A program made the position numbers and the translations under genes. DNA of 64,000 bases from positions 62,001-126,000 of the forward strand of contig CAJTPM010000007.1 of assembly GCA_910578085.1 (NCBI GenBank), given 5' to 3'. The notes under the pieces were generated by a model. That model saw only the letters and a list, made by a program, of their open reading frames with translations, had not been told where the DNA came from and did not search any database. Of the stretch, positions 8,971 to 17,785 are shown piece after piece. Origin of the DNA: an uncultured Lachnospiraceae bacterium (GTDB lineage Bacteria; Bacillota; Clostridia; Lachnospirales; Lachnospiraceae). Position 1 is the stretch's first letter. Each line of letters opens with the position of its first letter.

Positions 8971-9246
8971 ATGCCCTTTTATCCACGCCAGGATAAAGGG
9001 GAAGAGATACCGTACACATTGCTTACACGCCCGGAAAAACTGGTGATGGATTATTGCCATATAGACATTTACGAAGTGCAGGAAATGGAGATTGACGTTT
9101 ATCTGTTTTTCATGCGTGAAGCAATGATTTATGAAAACTCACAGACCGAAGAGGGCCGGGAATATCTGAAAAACTGTTGGCGGATGGAGCAGACGAAGCC
9201 GGACCGTGAGGGGCTACGAAGAAATTTCAAGAAGAAAGGGGGCTGA
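8971..9246 (+). CDS. tail assembly chaperone, frameshift extension (gpT-like)
   Basis: This frame continues the preceding gene by -1 frameshift and gives the long gpGT-type chaperone that bridges tape measure and tail tube proteins. The extension is about 93 residues and includes YTLLTRPEKLVMDYCHIDIY and EIDVYLFFMREAMIYENS. The coordinate given begins at the first ATG, but this ATG lacks a ribosome binding site. The frame is open upstream past the slippery site at 8956. It ends inside the region just before the tape measure start. Confidence 0.75.
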   Translation: MPFYPRQDKGEEIPYTLLTRPEKLVMDYCHIDIYEVQEMEIDVYLFFMREAMIYENSQTEEGREYLKNCWRMEQTKPDREGLRRNFKKKGG

Positions 9247-9250
9247 TACC

Positions 9251-12200
9251 GTGGCAAACAAGGGGATAAAGGGAATCACTATTGAGATTGGTGGAGATAC
9301 CACCAAACTTGAAAAGGCACTTTCCGGCGTGAATGGGAAAGTGAGGAATGCCCAGGCAGAACTAAGGGAAGTAAACAAACTTCTTAAAATGGACCCCAAG
9401 AACACGGAAGCCCTGGCACAGAAACAAACGCTTTTAAGTGATGCCATTGAGGAAACCAAGGAAAAACTGGATATTCTGAAAACGGCGGAAAGGCAAGTGC
9501 AAGAACAGTTCCAAAGGGGAGAGGTTTCGGAAGAGCAATACCGGGCATTGAAAAGGGAAATTGAAAAGACAAGCCTGGAATTGGAGGATTTGGAGGAAGC
9601 GGCAAGGCAGACGGACAAGGCCGTGGAAGAATTGGGGAAGTCATCCGCTCTTTCCGGCGAAGAATTGAAAAAGGCAGAGGAAAAGGCCGGGACTTTCAAG
9701 GAAAAGTTAGGGAAGCTAGGAGAAGCGGCGGAGGGTGCGGCAAAAGCATTGGGGGCCGGATTCGTTGCCGCCGCTACATATGCCACAAAGTTTGAAACGG
9801 ATTGTGACAAGGCATTAAACACAGTCATCACACAGACGGGGGCAGCAGACAGTGAAGTGGAGGGGTTGGAAGAAACCCTTTTAAGCATATACAAGGATAA
9901 TTTTGGCGAGGACATAAACGACATAGCAACGGCCATGGCGGCAGTCAAGCAGCAGACGGGCCTTGCAGATGAAGAACTGAAAAACACCACGGAAACCGCC
10001 ATTCTGATGCGTGATACCTTTGATATAGACGTAAACGAGGGCATCCGGGGCGTTAATGCCATGATGAAGCAGTTTGGTATTTCTTCCGAGGAAGCATACA
10101 ACCTTTTGGCCCAGGGGGCACAAAAGGGGCTGAACCAGAACGGGGACCTTGCGGACCAGTTGGCAGAATATTCCGTGTATTACAATGACCTGGGGATTTC
10201 CGCAGAGGAAGCATTTAACATGATGGCGAATGGTGCCAAGAACGGCACGTTCCAGATTGATTATCTGAATGATGCCGTGAAAGAGTTTGGCATAAGGGTA
10301 AAGGACGGAACGGCGGATGATGCCTTTAAGGAATTGGGGCTTAATGCGGAGGATTTGAAAAAGAAGTTCGCAGAGGGCGGCGAAGGTGCAAGGGAAGCCT
10401 TTGATATAGTGAACAATGCCCTTTTTTCTTGTGATGATAAGGTGCAGCGCAATATTTTGGGCGTTACCCTTTACGGGACCAAATGGGAGGATTTGGGAGA
10501 AGATGCAGTGCGTTCCCTGGTGAATACCCAGGGTGAGATTTCCAACGCCAATGATGCCCTGGAAAAGATAAATGAGAATAAATACAATGACCTGGGGAAC
10601 CAGTTTGAAGAGTTAGGGCGGAACATCAAAGTTGATTTGATAAAGCCCATAGGCGAAGAACTACAGCCAGTAATCAGTGATGTAATAAAAGAAGTCAAAA
10701 GCAAGATACCGCAAGTAAAAACCATTGTGCTTGCGGTTATCGACAAGGTAAAGGAATTTATTTCTTTTGTGTCAAAGCATGGGTCACAGATTATTTCCAT
10801 TATTGCCGGGATTGCCGCCGGGATGCTTGCATGGAACGTGGTAACAATGATCCAAGGGCTGATTTCTGCCTTTAAGGTATGGAAAACAACCACCGAGGGC
10901 GTGACGATTGCACAGAAACTTTTAAACACGGCAATGAACGCCAATCCTATCGGCATTGTGGTAACGATAATAGGAACGCTTGTGGCGGCACTTGTTACCT
11001 TGTTTGCAACGAATGAGGATTTCCGAAACAAAGTAATTGCCATATGGAACAAAGTAAAGGAAGTGGCGGCGGACGTTTTCGGTTCCATTGCGGACTTTTT
11101 CACCGTCACAATACCAAACGCCTTTAAGGCCGTGGTGAATTTCATAAAATCGAACTGGCAGGGGCTTTTGCTGCTGATAGTCAATCCGTTTGCCGGAGCC
11201 TTTAAACTTCTTTACGATAATTGCGGGGCGTTCCGGGAATTTATAGACAATCTGGTGGCGAACATCAAACAATTTTTTCAAAATTTGTGGGATGGCCTGG
11301 TTTCCATTTTCCAGGGCGTGGGCAAGTGGTTCACGGACCGGTTCACGGAAGCGTATAAAGGCGTGACCCGTGTATTTGCGGCAATCGGTTCCTGGTTCGG
11401 TGCCAGGTGGAACGATATAAAGAACGCCCTGGCCCAAGTGGCAACGTGGTTCCTTACCATGTTCACCAATGCCTACAACAACGTGACCCGTGTATTTGCG
11501 GCAATCGGTTCCTGGTTCGGTGCCAGGTGGAACGATATAAAGAACGCCCTGGCCCAAGTGGCAACGTGGTTCCTTACCATGTTCACCAATGCCTACAACA
11601 ACGTGACCCGTGTATTTGCGGCAATCGGTTCCTGGTTCGGTGCCAGGTGGAACGATATAAAGAACGCCCTGGCCCAAGTGGCAACCTGGTTCCTTACCAT
11701 GTTCACCAATGCCTACAATAATGTGACCCGTGTATTTGCGGCAATCGGTTCCTGGTTCGGTGCCAGGTGGAACGATATAAAGAACGCCCTGGCCCAAGTG
11801 GCAACCTGGTTCCTTACCATGTTCACCAATGCCTACAATAATGTGACCCGTGTATTTGCGGCAATCGGTTCCTGGTTCGGTGCCAGGTGGAACGATATAA
11901 AGAACGCCCTGGCCCAAGTGGCAACGTGGTTCCTTACCATGTTCACCAATGCCTACAATAATGTGACCCGTGTATTTGCGGCAATCGGTTCCTGGTTCGG
12001 TGCCAGATGGACGGAAATAAAGTCCGCCCTTGCAAACGTGGCATCCTGGTTTTCAACCACATTCCAAAACGCATACCAGGGCGTGGTAAACGCATTTTCA
12101 AACGTGGTTTCGTTCTTTTCTGGCCTATGGGAGAAAATCAAGGGCTGTTTTGTGGACGTGGGCGTGAAAATCGGTTCCGCCGTTGGGGATGCCTTTAAAT

Positions 12201-12604
12201 CGGCAATCAATAGCTGCCTTTCCACCATAGAGGGCGTGGTAAATAAATTCATAGGCATGATTAACGGTGTGATTGATGTAATCAATGAGATACCGGGCGT
12301 TTCCCTGGGGAAGATAAGCACCTTGTCATTGCCAAGATTGGCAAAGGGCGGCGTATTGAGGGAGGGCCAGGCCATGGTGGCGGAAGCCGGCCCGGAACTT
12401 TTGAGCATGGTAAACGGAAAGGCGGTTGTAACGCCGCTTACGGGGACAGCAAGGAACCACGCCATGGAGAACGCCGGAAAAGGCGGCGGTGGATATGTAC
12501 AGAATGTGAATATAACAAGCCCAAAGGCGTTAAGTCCTTATGAGGTGGGCAGACAGACCAGGCTACAGACCAGGGCCATGATTTTAAGGATGCAAAGGGG
12601 GTAA
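9251..12604 (+). CDS. tail tape measure protein
   Basis: A 1117-residue protein that sets tail length and is ejected with the DNA. I chose GTG 9251 because GAAAGGGGG lies 8 bases upstream and the resulting start (MANKGIKGITIEIGGDTTKL) is typical of Firmicute tape measures. Residues 1-170 are coiled coil. Two hydrophobic stretches follow, near IISIIAGIAAGMLAWNVV and IGIVVTIIGTLVAALVTLF. Residues 705-904 are five 40-residue repeats, and a sixth is partial. The C-terminus is Gly-rich with AGPELLSMVNGKAVV, usual for the family. Confidence 0.95.
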   Translation: MANKGIKGITIEIGGDTTKLEKALSGVNGKVRNAQAELREVNKLLKMDPKNTEALAQKQTLLSDAIEETKEKLDILKTAERQVQEQFQRGEVSEEQYRALKREIEKTSLELEDLEEAARQTDKAVEELGKSSALSGEELKKAEEKAGTFKEKLGKLGEAAEGAAKALGAGFVAAATYATKFETDCDKALNTVITQTGAADSEVEGLEETLLSIYKDNFGEDINDIATAMAAVKQQTGLADEELKNTTETAILMRDTFDIDVNEGIRGVNAMMKQFGISSEEAYNLLAQGAQKGLNQNGDLADQLAEYSVYYNDLGISAEEAFNMMANGAKNGTFQIDYLNDAVKEFGIRVKDGTADDAFKELGLNAEDLKKKFAEGGEGAREAFDIVNNALFSCDDKVQRNILGVTLYGTKWEDLGEDAVRSLVNTQGEISNANDALEKINENKYNDLGNQFEELGRNIKVDLIKPIGEELQPVISDVIKEVKSKIPQVKTIVLAVIDKVKEFISFVSKHGSQIISIIAGIAAGMLAWNVVTMIQGLISAFKVWKTTTEGVTIAQKLLNTAMNANPIGIVVTIIGTLVAALVTLFATNEDFRNKVIAIWNKVKEVAADVFGSIADFFTVTIPNAFKAVVNFIKSNWQGLLLLIVNPFAGAFKLLYDNCGAFREFIDNLVANIKQFFQNLWDGLVSIFQGVGKWFTDRFTEAYKGVTRVFAAIGSWFGARWNDIKNALAQVATWFLTMFTNAYNNVTRVFAAIGSWFGARWNDIKNALAQVATWFLTMFTNAYNNVTRVFAAIGSWFGARWNDIKNALAQVATWFLTMFTNAYNNVTRVFAAIGSWFGARWNDIKNALAQVATWFLTMFTNAYNNVTRVFAAIGSWFGARWNDIKNALAQVATWFLTMFTNAYNNVTRVFAAIGSWFGARWTEIKSALANVASWFSTTFQNAYQGVVNAFSNVVSFFSGLWEKIKGCFVDVGVKIGSAVGDAFKSAINSCLSTIEGVVNKFIGMINGVIDVINEIPGVSLGKISTLSLPRLAKGGVLREGQAMVAEAGPELLSMVNGKAVVTPLTGTARNHAMENAGKGGGGYVQNVNITSPKALSPYEVGRQTRLQTRAMILRMQRG
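11363..12005 (+). repeat. 120-bp tandem repeats inside tape measure gene
   Basis: Five full copies start at 11363, 11483, 11603, 11723 and 11843; a sixth starting at 11963 matches for about 43 bases and then diverges. Full copies differ only at a few synonymous sites (AACAACGTG against AATAATGTG, and ACG against ACC). Each copy encodes 40 residues with VFAAIGSWFGARWNDIKNAL. The near identity shows recent expansion and allows copy number change by slippage or recombination without losing frame. Confidence 0.97.
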
Positions 12605-12609
12605 ATCCA

Positions 12610-13560
12610 GTGTCGGACATTAAAGTGATATGCACAAGCGATAAGAACGTGGCATTGACCTTTACCTGGGACGGGTTTACCCCGTTCCACCTGGTAGACA
12701 TAGAGGGCATATACGGGATAGAAAGCAACGTGGTAACAAGCGAGAACACCACCACGGACGGCAGCACCTACCAGGGAGCCACGGCAAAGGAAAGAAACAT
12801 TGTGCTGACCGTGGAAATGGATGGGGACTATAAGGAGAACCGAAACCTTTTATACCGCACGTTCCCCATAAAACGGACCGGGACCATGCAGTATATAGAG
12901 GACGGGGAAGCCAAGACTATTGATTATGAGGTTGAAAACATCCTGCCGGGAGCCACAACGGGCGTGGTGCGTGACTATACCATTTCCCTAAAATGCACGG
13001 ACCCGTATTTCAAGGACCTGGCAGACATTGAAGTGGTGATGGCATCATGGGTGAGTGATTTCTTTTTCCCGGCGTGCTTCCCGGAAGAGGGCGTTATATT
13101 TGGGCACCGGGAAGCTGAATTGGTAAAGGAAATTGAAAATGACAGCGGAGCCGACAATATCGGCATTGTGGTAATCTTCCATGCGGACGGTGCCGTGAAG
13201 AACCCGGCCATATACCATGCCGAAAGCGGAGAATTTACAAAGGTTGGATATACGGAGAACAATTTCACCATGGCATCCGGCCAGTACGTCATCATAAACA
13301 CTTATACCGGGAAAAAGAACATATACCTTTTGGACGGCGTGACCCAGGCGGAGATTGAGAACCATAAAAACAATTATGGGGTGATTGATTGGGATGCCGT
13401 GATTGAACGGTACGGAACCGTGATAAATGAATACCTGGATGAAGATGGGGACTTTATACAGTTGCAGGATGGGACCAACACCCTTACCTATTCGGCGGAT
13501 GAGGGCGTGAACTATCTTTCCATATCTGTATATTACAGAATTTCATATTTGGGGGTGTAG
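12610..13560 (+). CDS. distal tail protein (Dit-like)
   Basis: A 316-residue protein in the distal tail position directly after the tape measure. Residues 1-130 have the phage tail family look: FHLVDIEGIYGIESNVV, then RTFPIKRTGTMQYIEDGEA, and NILPGATTGVVRDYTISLKC. The C-terminal half carries a predicted beta-sandwich extension ending in LSISVYYRISYLGV. It forms the hexameric hub joining tube to tip. The start is a GTG at 12610, and it lies 2 bases before the next gene. Confidence 0.82.
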   Translation: MSDIKVICTSDKNVALTFTWDGFTPFHLVDIEGIYGIESNVVTSENTTTDGSTYQGATAKERNIVLTVEMDGDYKENRNLLYRTFPIKRTGTMQYIEDGEAKTIDYEVENILPGATTGVVRDYTISLKCTDPYFKDLADIEVVMASWVSDFFFPACFPEEGVIFGHREAELVKEIENDSGADNIGIVVIFHADGAVKNPAIYHAESGEFTKVGYTENNFTMASGQYVIINTYTGKKNIYLLDGVTQAEIENHKNNYGVIDWDAVIERYGTVINEYLDEDGDFIQLQDGTNTLTYSADEGVNYLSISVYYRISYLGV

Positions 13561-13562
13561 GA

Positions 13563-14609
13563 ATGGAAATACACGTCTATGACAGAAACCTTAGACGGTT
13601 GGGGCACATTGAGAACCACACGTCCCTACAGTGGCACAGAAAATATTATGAATGTGGGACATTTGAACTTCACTGCCCGGTGACGGCGGAAAATCTTAGG
13701 CTTTTGAAGCCTGGGAACGTCATTACCAAAGGGGACAACAAACTGGAAGCTGCCGTGATACGGGGGGACCAGACGGAAGAGGAAAGCACGCTTGTAAATG
13801 AGATTACCAGGAATGGAAAGTTTCTTCCCGTGTACCTGGGGGACCGTCTGACCGGGCCGCTTTTCAATTACAACGGAACCGTGGAAGATGCCATGCGTTT
13901 TATGTTGGGCAGGATGGCAGCAGTTCCCCTATTGCAGATTGCGGAGGGGACCGGGGACAAGACAAAAATACAGTTCCAGGCCACTTACAAGAATGTCCTG
14001 GAATACCTCACCAAACTGGCGAGGTATGCGGAAATCGGGTTCCGTGTGGTGCCGGATTTCAAGAGAAAGACCATGACCTTTGAAACCTATAAGGGCATAG
14101 ACAGAACCCAGGCACAAGGGAAAAATCCCAGGGTCATCTTTTCGGAAAGTTACGATAATCTGAACCAGGCAAAGCATAATTACAGTGACGAAAGCATGAA
14201 AACCAAAGTAATTGTGGGAGGGGCAGGGGAGGGGTTGAACCGTGTCTATGTGACCGTGGGCGGCGGAAGCGGTTTTGATTTACGGGAGGTTTTTCTGGAT
14301 GCAAAGGACATAAACAAGGATGAACTGACGGAAGCGGCATACCTGGCCGCATTGCGGACCAGGGGGCAGGAATACCTAAATGAAAACAAGGTATTTGAAA
14401 ACTTTGAAGCTGAAGCCGAAGCGGATGTAAATTTCACCTACCAAAAGGATTATGACCTGGGGGACGTTGTGACCGTCAAGAAGAAAAAATGGGGGACATC
14501 ACAAAATCTTAGGATAACGGAACTTTGCGAGGTTTACGAATACGGGGGGATGTATGTTGTCCCTACTTTTGGGGATGCCCTGCCCACGGCAATAAAATGG
14601 GACGATTAG
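13563..14609 (+). CDS. tail tip protein, siphovirus ReqiPepy6 Gp37-like
   Basis: A 348-residue protein starting EIHVYDRNLRRLGHIENH and including WHRKYYECGTFELHCPV, NVLEYLTKLARYAEIGFRV and YQKDYDLGDVVTVKKKKWG. This is the pattern of the Gp37-like family, which caps the tail hub in many Firmicute phages and corresponds to the N-terminal part of Tal/gp27-like proteins. There is no lytic domain in this short form. It follows Dit with 2 bases between, as usual. Confidence 0.85.
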   Translation: MEIHVYDRNLRRLGHIENHTSLQWHRKYYECGTFELHCPVTAENLRLLKPGNVITKGDNKLEAAVIRGDQTEEESTLVNEITRNGKFLPVYLGDRLTGPLFNYNGTVEDAMRFMLGRMAAVPLLQIAEGTGDKTKIQFQATYKNVLEYLTKLARYAEIGFRVVPDFKRKTMTFETYKGIDRTQAQGKNPRVIFSESYDNLNQAKHNYSDESMKTKVIVGGAGEGLNRVYVTVGGGSGFDLREVFLDAKDINKDELTEAAYLAALRTRGQEYLNENKVFENFEAEAEADVNFTYQKDYDLGDVVTVKKKKWGTSQNLRITELCEVYEYGGMYVVPTFGDALPTAIKWDD

Positions 14610-14628
14610 AGGAAAGGAGGGAAAGAAA

Positions 14629-16104
14629 ATGGCAGTAAGAGGTTTCTTCTACAACGCCACGGATTTGAACGATAAGGAACGCAGATACAACGGCCAGGAT
14701 ATGAACGAAGATAAAGCACCTTTCTACAAAGAGGGCGTTGTATACGGCCATTTGCAAGTCACGGCAGGGGACGGGATGGAAGTAAGGGTGGACGGCGGAA
14801 GCCGCAGAGGGTACGCATATATCAATCTTCACACCATACACAATACCGCCGTCCTGCCGCTTACCATAAGCCAGGCAAGCGGAACACTTCCAAGGATTGA
14901 CCGGGTGATTGTGAGGAATGACGAAACGGAGCGCAGGCCGAGCATATTCATCCGGGAGGGGGCGTTTTCAAGCAAGCCGCAGCCGCCAGGGCTGATAAAC
15001 AATGACGTAATCCAGGAAAAGAGCCTGGCCCGTGTCTATGTGAGGGCCGGGGCGGTGGCGATTACCCAGGCGGACATAACGGACGAAAGGGCGGACGATT
15101 CCGTGTGTGGGTTCGTGGCTTCACAGTTCAAGGAACTGGATTTCTCACAATTCCTTTCACAGTTCAACGCCTGGTTCGCAGAGGTAAAAAAGGCAATGGA
15201 AAAAGACCACGCCGCCTTTGTGAAAGAGTATACCGAACTTATCCGGGATTTCATGGATGGCCGGGAAGCTGATTTGGAGCAGTTCAACGCCTGGATTGCC
15301 AAAGAGAAAAAGGCAATGGAAAAGGACCGCCTTTCCTTTGTGGAGGAATATGCCGGGATGACAAAGGATTTCATGGAAACCCAGGCGGCGGAATGGGAAA
15401 AGTGGTTCCAGGGAAAGCAGGATGAACTTGCCGGGGACGTGGCCGGGAAATTGCAGTTGCAGATTGACGGCCTTAGAAAGAAAGTCCATAACATGGCGTT
15501 CAAGCTATGGATTGCCTACCGTCTGGAAAGCATCCAGGGAGCCGTTACCCTCACGCTTACCAACACCACAACGGGGAGCATCCAGACGGCGGATTTCACG
15601 GAAAGCGGAATTGGATTCTACATCACGGAAGCCGGGGACTATACCGTGAGGACCAACAAAGGGGGCGTTGTGGCAACGCCTAACAGATTTTCCGTTGACA
15701 ATGTGGACCTGATGCACACAATGACCGTTTCCTTGCGTGACGGGGCGGATAGGGGCTATATCGGAAACTATATGGGTGCCTATATACAAAGGCAGACGGT
15801 AAGGCTTTATATAGCCTATCTGTTGGAGAGCATCCAGGGAGCCGTTACCCTCACGCTTACCAACACCACAACGGGGAGGGTGCAGACGGCGGCGGTTTCG
15901 GAAAGCGGCGTTGGCTTCCATATCCAGGAAGCCGGGGACTATATCATGGAAACGGATATGGAAGCCGTGATGCCCATACCAAGGACGTTTTCCGTTGGAA
16001 ATGTGGACCATATGCCGCCAGGGCATACAATGACCGTTTCCTTGCGTGAGTGCGCCAATATGGCCTATATAGGCAACTATATTGGAACCCATATATTAAG
16101 TTAA
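14629..16104 (+). CDS. baseplate/fibre-like tail protein
   Basis: A 491-residue protein. Residues 1-160 look like a virion-attachment domain (GFFYNATDLNDKERRYNGQD, then LPRIDRVIVRNDETERRPS). Residues 165-285 are two or three repeats of a charged coiled coil (FNAWFAEVKKAMEKDHAAFV and FNAWIAKEKKAMEKDRLSFV). The C-terminal third is two copies of a beta domain of about 100 residues beginning ESIQGAVTLTLTNTTTG. This layout of anchor, coiled coil and repeated beta heads fits a trimeric fibre. The DGR target protein lies two genes downstream and may share this adsorption apparatus. Confidence 0.7.
   Translation: MAVRGFFYNATDLNDKERRYNGQDMNEDKAPFYKEGVVYGHLQVTAGDGMEVRVDGGSRRGYAYINLHTIHNTAVLPLTISQASGTLPRIDRVIVRNDETERRPSIFIREGAFSSKPQPPGLINNDVIQEKSLARVYVRAGAVAITQADITDERADDSVCGFVASQFKELDFSQFLSQFNAWFAEVKKAMEKDHAAFVKEYTELIRDFMDGREADLEQFNAWIAKEKKAMEKDRLSFVEEYAGMTKDFMETQAAEWEKWFQGKQDELAGDVAGKLQLQIDGLRKKVHNMAFKLWIAYRLESIQGAVTLTLTNTTTGSIQTADFTESGIGFYITEAGDYTVRTNKGGVVATPNRFSVDNVDLMHTMTVSLRDGADRGYIGNYMGAYIQRQTVRLYIAYLLESIQGAVTLTLTNTTTGRVQTAAVSESGVGFHIQEAGDYIMETDMEAVMPIPRTFSVGNVDHMPPGHTMTVSLRECANMAYIGNYIGTHILS
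15529..15878 (+). repeat. 300-bp direct duplication in fibre gene
   Basis: A block at 15529-15578 is identical over 50 bases to 15829-15878, exactly 300 bases apart. The surrounding 250 bases of each copy are similar but diverged. The protein therefore has two copies of one beta domain. The identical core suggests either gene conversion or selection on the shared strand-forming stretch. Confidence 0.9.
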
Positions 16105-16124
16105 AAAGAAAGTGAGGTAAGAGG

Positions 16125-16637
16125 ATGAAAGGATTTCCTAAAGTAATCAAAACAAAGTCGGACCTGGTAAACACGTTCAAGATGGCGAAGAAAGGGAGCC
16201 TTAAAAAGTCGGATTGGTTGGAAGCCGTGGCGAAACTGGAAAACCAGAACTGGATTATGTGCCCGGTCATCAATCTGTCAGAGGACAGAAAGGCGGTCAC
16301 AATCATGTTTTGTGCCGAAGCGGCAGCAGGGCAGAGGGTCAAAAACGGGGCGGTTTATCCGACCATACAGAGCGTTGAAACGGTGGAGGTGGATAAACAT
16401 ACCACCGACACGGAAAACGCCGCCACAGAGGGCCAGGAAGCGGCAAGGGAGGGCACGGGAAGCGGCCAGGCGGCAGCAGGGCAGCAGAACGCCACAACCC
16501 ACACCACACTGAACCTTTCCAAAGCCGTGAATATCGGCACAACGGAAATCGGCATCCCGGCGGCGGTGACGTTCTATGACCGCATGGGGATTTCCAGGGA
16601 GGAAGTAGAGGAAATGAAAGGAGAATTGGAAGCGTGA
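16125..16637 (+). CDS. hypothetical phage tail-region protein
   Basis: A 170-residue protein. Residues 1-65 (PKVIKTKSDLVNTFKMAKKG and LEAVAKLENQNWIMCPVINL) form a small mixed fold; residues 85-130 are Ala/Gly/Gln/Thr-rich and likely disordered; the last 40 include VNIGTTEIGIPAAVTFYDRM. It overlaps the DGR target gene by 4 bases, so the two are translationally coupled. It may be a linker or chaperone for the target protein, but I do not recognise it. Confidence 0.7.
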   Translation: MKGFPKVIKTKSDLVNTFKMAKKGSLKKSDWLEAVAKLENQNWIMCPVINLSEDRKAVTIMFCAEAAAGQRVKNGAVYPTIQSVETVEVDKHTTDTENAATEGQEAAREGTGSGQAAAGQQNATTHTTLNLSKAVNIGTTEIGIPAAVTFYDRMGISREEVEEMKGELEA

Positions 16638-17734
16638 GCAGATTATTTGTGTATGATGAAAATATGTTGGATGAACGGGCGAAGATTACCGTTGCAAAGA
16701 TGGCGGCCATTTCTGATATTGTGGCCCCGGACAAGGCGTACATCCAGTACAGCGGACGGGGAGAAATCACAGTCATTGGCGGATGCGTGATTGCGGTGGG
16801 TGAAACGTCCGTGTTCAAGACGGCGGAAACCATACTTACAAAGGAAAATCTGGACCAGGGAAGCGATTTTGCACATGGCAATGATTATTATATCTATATT
16901 TGTGACCCAGGAACGGATGACCAGGACGAACGGTATTTGATTTCCTTAAATTCCACGTTCCCGGACGGCGAGGGATGGGACGATACCAACACCCGGAAGA
17001 TTGGCGGATTCCATTATGGCCGTGTGAGGAATACGGACGAATACGGCAGGCCAATCAATACATCCGGGGCGGTAAGGGGTGCCGGATGGGAGGGGAATAC
17101 CCGTGTGGACATTATCCCCAATTCCGTATGGACAACGAAGCACCGCCCTAAATGTGACCCGTCCGGCATGGTATACCTGGGGAACGCCTTGTGGGGTGAT
17201 ATTTACCTTTCCAGTGATGACGGGGCCAATGGATTACAGTCTGTCTATTGCGGCACGCCTATCACGGGTACGGAGGGCCTTAACTGGTATATTGCAGGGG
17301 AAAGGGCAAGGCGTGTGGGGAAGCGTCTGCCGGATTACATGGAATTTACCGTGGCAGCGGACGGAAGCCCCCAGGGGTTGGATGATTCCAACACGAACGG
17401 GTGGACGGCAACCGCAAATAAGGCAAGAACCGCCGTTGGGAACATTGCAAACGCCGTGAGTGCCTTAAATATATGTGACCTGGTGGGGAATGTGTGGAAA
17501 TGGTTGGTTGAACTGTTACATGACCCAACGGGGGCATCCTGGGCGTGGCATAATGTGTTAGGCAACGGTTACGGCCAGGCGTATATGGCGAACAGTACGG
17601 GCTTGCGCGCCCTCCTTGGCGGCGGCAATTGGGGCAACGGCGTGCATTGCGGTTCACGGGCCGGCAGTTGCAGCAGTGTTCCGTGGGACGTGGGCACGAG
17701 CATTGGCGTGTGGTGCGTGTGTGACAGTCTGTAA
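16634..17734 (+). CDS. DGR target protein with C-type-lectin/FGE-like fold
   Basis: A 366-residue protein whose 3' end is the variable repeat. The C-terminal half resembles FGE-sulfatase/C-type lectin domains: RLPDYMEFTVAADGSPQGLD, then DLVGNVWKWLVE (the GNVWEW-type motif), and a terminal GVWCVCDSL like the GFRCV ends of the family. Other DGR targets such as Bordetella phage Mtd show residues on this fold as a ligand-binding face. Residues 1-130 are not recognised and probably attach it to the tail. The start is GTG 16634 overlapping the previous gene. A tail-tip receptor-binding role is inferred. Confidence 0.88.
   Translation: MSRLFVYDENMLDERAKITVAKMAAISDIVAPDKAYIQYSGRGEITVIGGCVIAVGETSVFKTAETILTKENLDQGSDFAHGNDYYIYICDPGTDDQDERYLISLNSTFPDGEGWDDTNTRKIGGFHYGRVRNTDEYGRPINTSGAVRGAGWEGNTRVDIIPNSVWTTKHRPKCDPSGMVYLGNALWGDIYLSSDDGANGLQSVYCGTPITGTEGLNWYIAGERARRVGKRLPDYMEFTVAADGSPQGLDDSNTNGWTATANKARTAVGNIANAVSALNICDLVGNVWKWLVELLHDPTGASWAWHNVLGNGYGQAYMANSTGLRALLGGGNWGNGVHCGSRAGSCSSVPWDVGTSIGVWCVCDSL
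17598..17725 (+). repeat. DGR variable repeat (VR)
   Basis: These 128 bases align without gaps to 18220-18347. They differ at 12 positions, 11 of which are A in the other copy. VR encodes the last 43 or so residues of the target protein except the final Ser-Leu. The last 25 bases (17701-17725) match the template exactly and would act as the homing initiation (IMH) end. Confidence 0.96.
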
Positions 17735-17741
17735 ATCTGTT

Positions 17742-17764
17742 GGGGTGGGCGAAAGCCCAACCCC
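17742..17764 (+). promoter_or_regulatory. DGR target-recognition hairpin
   Basis: GGGGTGGGC, loop GAAA, then GCCCAACCCC form a 9-bp stem with one bulged A, 16 bases after the end of VR. Phage DGRs carry such hairpin/cruciform elements with GNRA-like tetraloops next to VR but not TR, and they aid mutagenic homing. No T-tract follows, so it is not a standard terminator. TR has no matching hairpin downstream. Confidence 0.75.
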
Positions 17765-17785
17765 GACTTGTAAAGGGATGGAGAA

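Noticed and set aside
10922..11917. Long open frame of 331 codons on the minus strand
   Set aside because: It is a mirror of the 120-bp tape measure repeats; it has repeated 40-residue units for the same reason, no ribosome site, and no phage gene is on this strand.
11363..12005. Array of repeats as a CRISPR
   Set aside because: Units are contiguous 120-bp copies in a coding frame with no unique spacers, and no cas gene is present.
17742..17764. Hairpin after the target gene as a terminator
   Set aside because: No T-tract follows; the next bases are GACTTGTAAAGGG and avd begins shortly after.
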